Assembly (NCBI GenBank): GCA_002733735.2 | Contig: NVWT02000022.1 | Coordinates: 6,377 to 19,119 of the forward strand | DNA from: Robiginitomaculum sp. | GTDB lineage: Bacteria > Pseudomonadota > Alphaproteobacteria > Caulobacterales > Maricaulaceae | DNA length: 12,743 bases | Direction of reading: 5' to 3' | Shown: positions 11,504 through 12,743 of the stretch, piece by piece | Layout of the letters: each line of letters opens with the position of its first letter | Position numbering within the stretch: the first letter of the stretch is position 1 | Notes under the pieces: model-generated | The model's database searches: none | Seen by the model: the letters and a program-made list of their open reading frames with translations, nothing else | Told to the model about the DNA's origin: nothing | Position numbers and translations under genes: made by a program

Positions 11504-12743
11504 GTTATTTTACAACAATCCAAGACTGGCTTTACTAACGGTATTCTTGATAATTGCATCAGGATTAGGTGCGTTACTCACCCTTGGCCGGCAGGAAGAC
11601 CCGACATTATCCGAGCGATTTGCCATTATTATCACTAATTATCCGGGCGCATCGGCTGAACGGGTAGAGGCCTTAGTTACTGACCCGTTGGAAAGCGCGA
11701 TCAAAGAATTATTTGAGATACAAGACACCACCTCAACCTCACAAAACGGCGTTTCAATTATCAGTGTTGAGCTAAAAGAGGAATTTCGCGGCGACGCGGT
11801 AGAGCCAGTTTGGACGCAAGTACGAGAACAAATAAACAAAGGGGCATTATTACTGCCTACTGAGGCTGGAAACCCTGATTTGCGACGGCAAAGCATTGGC
11901 GCCGATAGTTTGATCTTGGCTTTCTCAATGGAAAAGGACTTTGAACAAAACATTGAACTTATCGGCAGGCTCGCCCGTGACTTACAACTTAAATTCAAAA
12001 ATCTCGCCGGGACTGAAAGAACCACAATTTTCGGAGCAGTCGATCCCGAAGTCCGAGTTGATGTAAATATTGATCAATTACAAGAATTAGGTCTTAGCCC
12101 TTCTGATTTAGCAAATATATTACGCGGTGCTGATAGCAAAATACCAGCTGGCAGCATACGCACGCCATACAATCAATTACCCCTAGAGGTGTCCGGTGAA
12201 TTCACCGGAATAGAGCGCATTAGGAAAATTCCGGTTCGAGAATATGCCAACGGAACAGCAGTGCGATTAGGCGACATTAGCCGTATTCATAAAACCTATC
12301 GCCAGCCGGTAAATTCGCTATCGCTACGTAATAATGAACGAGTGATCTTGTTAGCCGCCTATATCACGCCAAACCAGCGGATTGATTTATGGAACAAGAA
12401 AGCACTGGCGATAGTTGATGATTTTCGTTCCGAATTGCCCGGTACAATCAAGTTGGAGCCAATTTTCGAGCAAGAAAGATATGTTACCGAACGGCTGACC
12501 GGCCTGTTCAAAAATCTGCTATTTTCGGCAATACTGGTGTTTATGTTCTCGTTCATAATGCTTGGCTTTAGGGCGGCATTGATAGTTGGCTCGGCTTTAC
12601 CGTTGACCATTTTCATGACCCTTACCCTGTTCAAGTTAATTGGTGAGCCATTGCATCAAATGTCAGTTACAGGGATCGTTATCGCCCTTGGGCTGTTAAT
12701 CGATACAGCGATTGTTATGGTTGATGAATATTCGCTAATGCGC
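11496..12743 (+). CDS. RND efflux permease, 5' part (runs off the window)
   Basis: The first 416 residues of an AcrB/MdtC-type inner-membrane proton-driven pump, open to the last base. A full protein would be about 1,000-1,050 residues. The start ATG lies within the end of the adaptor gene. Visible parts are TM1 (residues 11-30), then GRQEDPTLSERF (31-42) and the NYPGASAERVEALVTDPLE porter-domain hallmark. The PN/PC-type periplasmic porter region follows. TM2-TM4 come near the end (about 338-416), finishing with G-L-L-I-D403-T404-A-I-V-M-V-D-E. D403 corresponds to the proton-relay D407 of AcrB, while its neighbour D408 is replaced by Thr. This places it with RND permeases other than AcrB itself. 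The substrate cannot be told. TetR control and the adaptor partner point to export of a small toxic compound. Confidence 0.88.
   Translation, partial: MSKLFYNNPRLALLTVFLIIASGLGALLTLGRQEDPTLSERFAIIITNYPGASAERVEALVTDPLESAIKELFEIQDTTSTSQNGVSIISVELKEEFRGDAVEPVWTQVREQINKGALLLPTEAGNPDLRRQSIGADSLILAFSMEKDFEQNIELIGRLARDLQLKFKNLAGTERTTIFGAVDPEVRVDVNIDQLQELGLSPSDLANILRGADSKIPAGSIRTPYNQLPLEVSGEFTGIERIRKIPVREYANGTAVRLGDISRIHKTYRQPVNSLSLRNNERVILLAAYITPNQRIDLWNKKALAIVDDFRSELPGTIKLEPIFEQERYVTERLTGLFKNLLFSAILVFMFSFIMLGFRAALIVGSALPLTIFMTLTLFKLIGEPLHQMSVTGIVIALGLLIDTAIVMVDEYSLMR

Noticed and set aside
1..12743. tRNA, rRNA, CRISPR array, integrase or insertion-sequence transposase
   Set aside because: None seen on either strand; only short repeats and possible miniature elements are present.

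Overview
The window looks like a chromosomal segment of a moderately AT-rich alphaproteobacterium that makes a holdfast (stalked or budding lineages of the Caulobacterales/Maricaulales type). The main evidence is an intact hfaA-hfaB-hfaD holdfast-anchor operon at 764-3438, a gene set known from prosthecate alphaproteobacteria. Supporting evidence is the YdjA-type nitroreductase, the tandem PilZ protein, a CtrA-like half-site upstream of hfaA, and intergenic palindromes of a kind common in this class. I judged base composition by eye and cannot name a genus.

Layout. 1-576: 3' end of a polytopic membrane protein of unknown function. 764-3438: hfaABD, three overlapping genes for a secreted curlin-like subunit, a CsgG-type outer-membrane export lipoprotein and a large repetitive secreted anchor protein. 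3439-3724: palindromic repeat DNA. 3725-4471: a UbiE/COQ5-like methyltransferase, AT-richer than hfa, with copies of one intergenic repeat on both sides in opposite orientation. 4472-5231: about 760 bases without a convincing gene. This stretch holds a mosaic of intergenic palindromes, a helically phased CCCTYA array, an extended -10 promoter and a hairpin. 5232-5861: a DUF1287 (YijF-like) secreted protein. 5829-6716 (minus): a secreted Asn/Gly/Cys-rich protein whose 3' end overlaps the DUF1287 gene tail to tail. 6717-7097: AT-rich intergenic DNA with inverted repeats. 7098-7712: tandem PilZ (c-di-GMP receptor-like). 7760-8278: GYF_2 domain joined to a SinR/Cas2-like C-terminal region. 8357-8806: Ala/Lys-rich coiled-coil lipoprotein. 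8808-9443 (minus): nitroreductase. 9599-10252: TetR-family regulator. 10388-11503 and 11496-12743 (open at the window end): membrane-fusion protein and RND permease of an efflux pump, with a near-perfect palindromic operator candidate in front.

How the parts may work together. HfaB should form the outer-membrane channel that exports HfaA and HfaD, which anchor the adhesive holdfast polysaccharide to the cell pole. The nearby tandem PilZ protein and the Asn-rich secreted protein are plausible partners in c-di-GMP-controlled surface attachment, but nothing beyond proximity shows this. The right third is a self-contained TetR-regulated RND efflux locus. I did not find a clearly new defence or mobile system. 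The least explained items are the Asn/Cys-rich secreted protein, the GYF_2/SinR-like fusion, the TA-flanked inverted-repeat element at 6943-7066 and the phased repeat/promoter region at 4800-5010.
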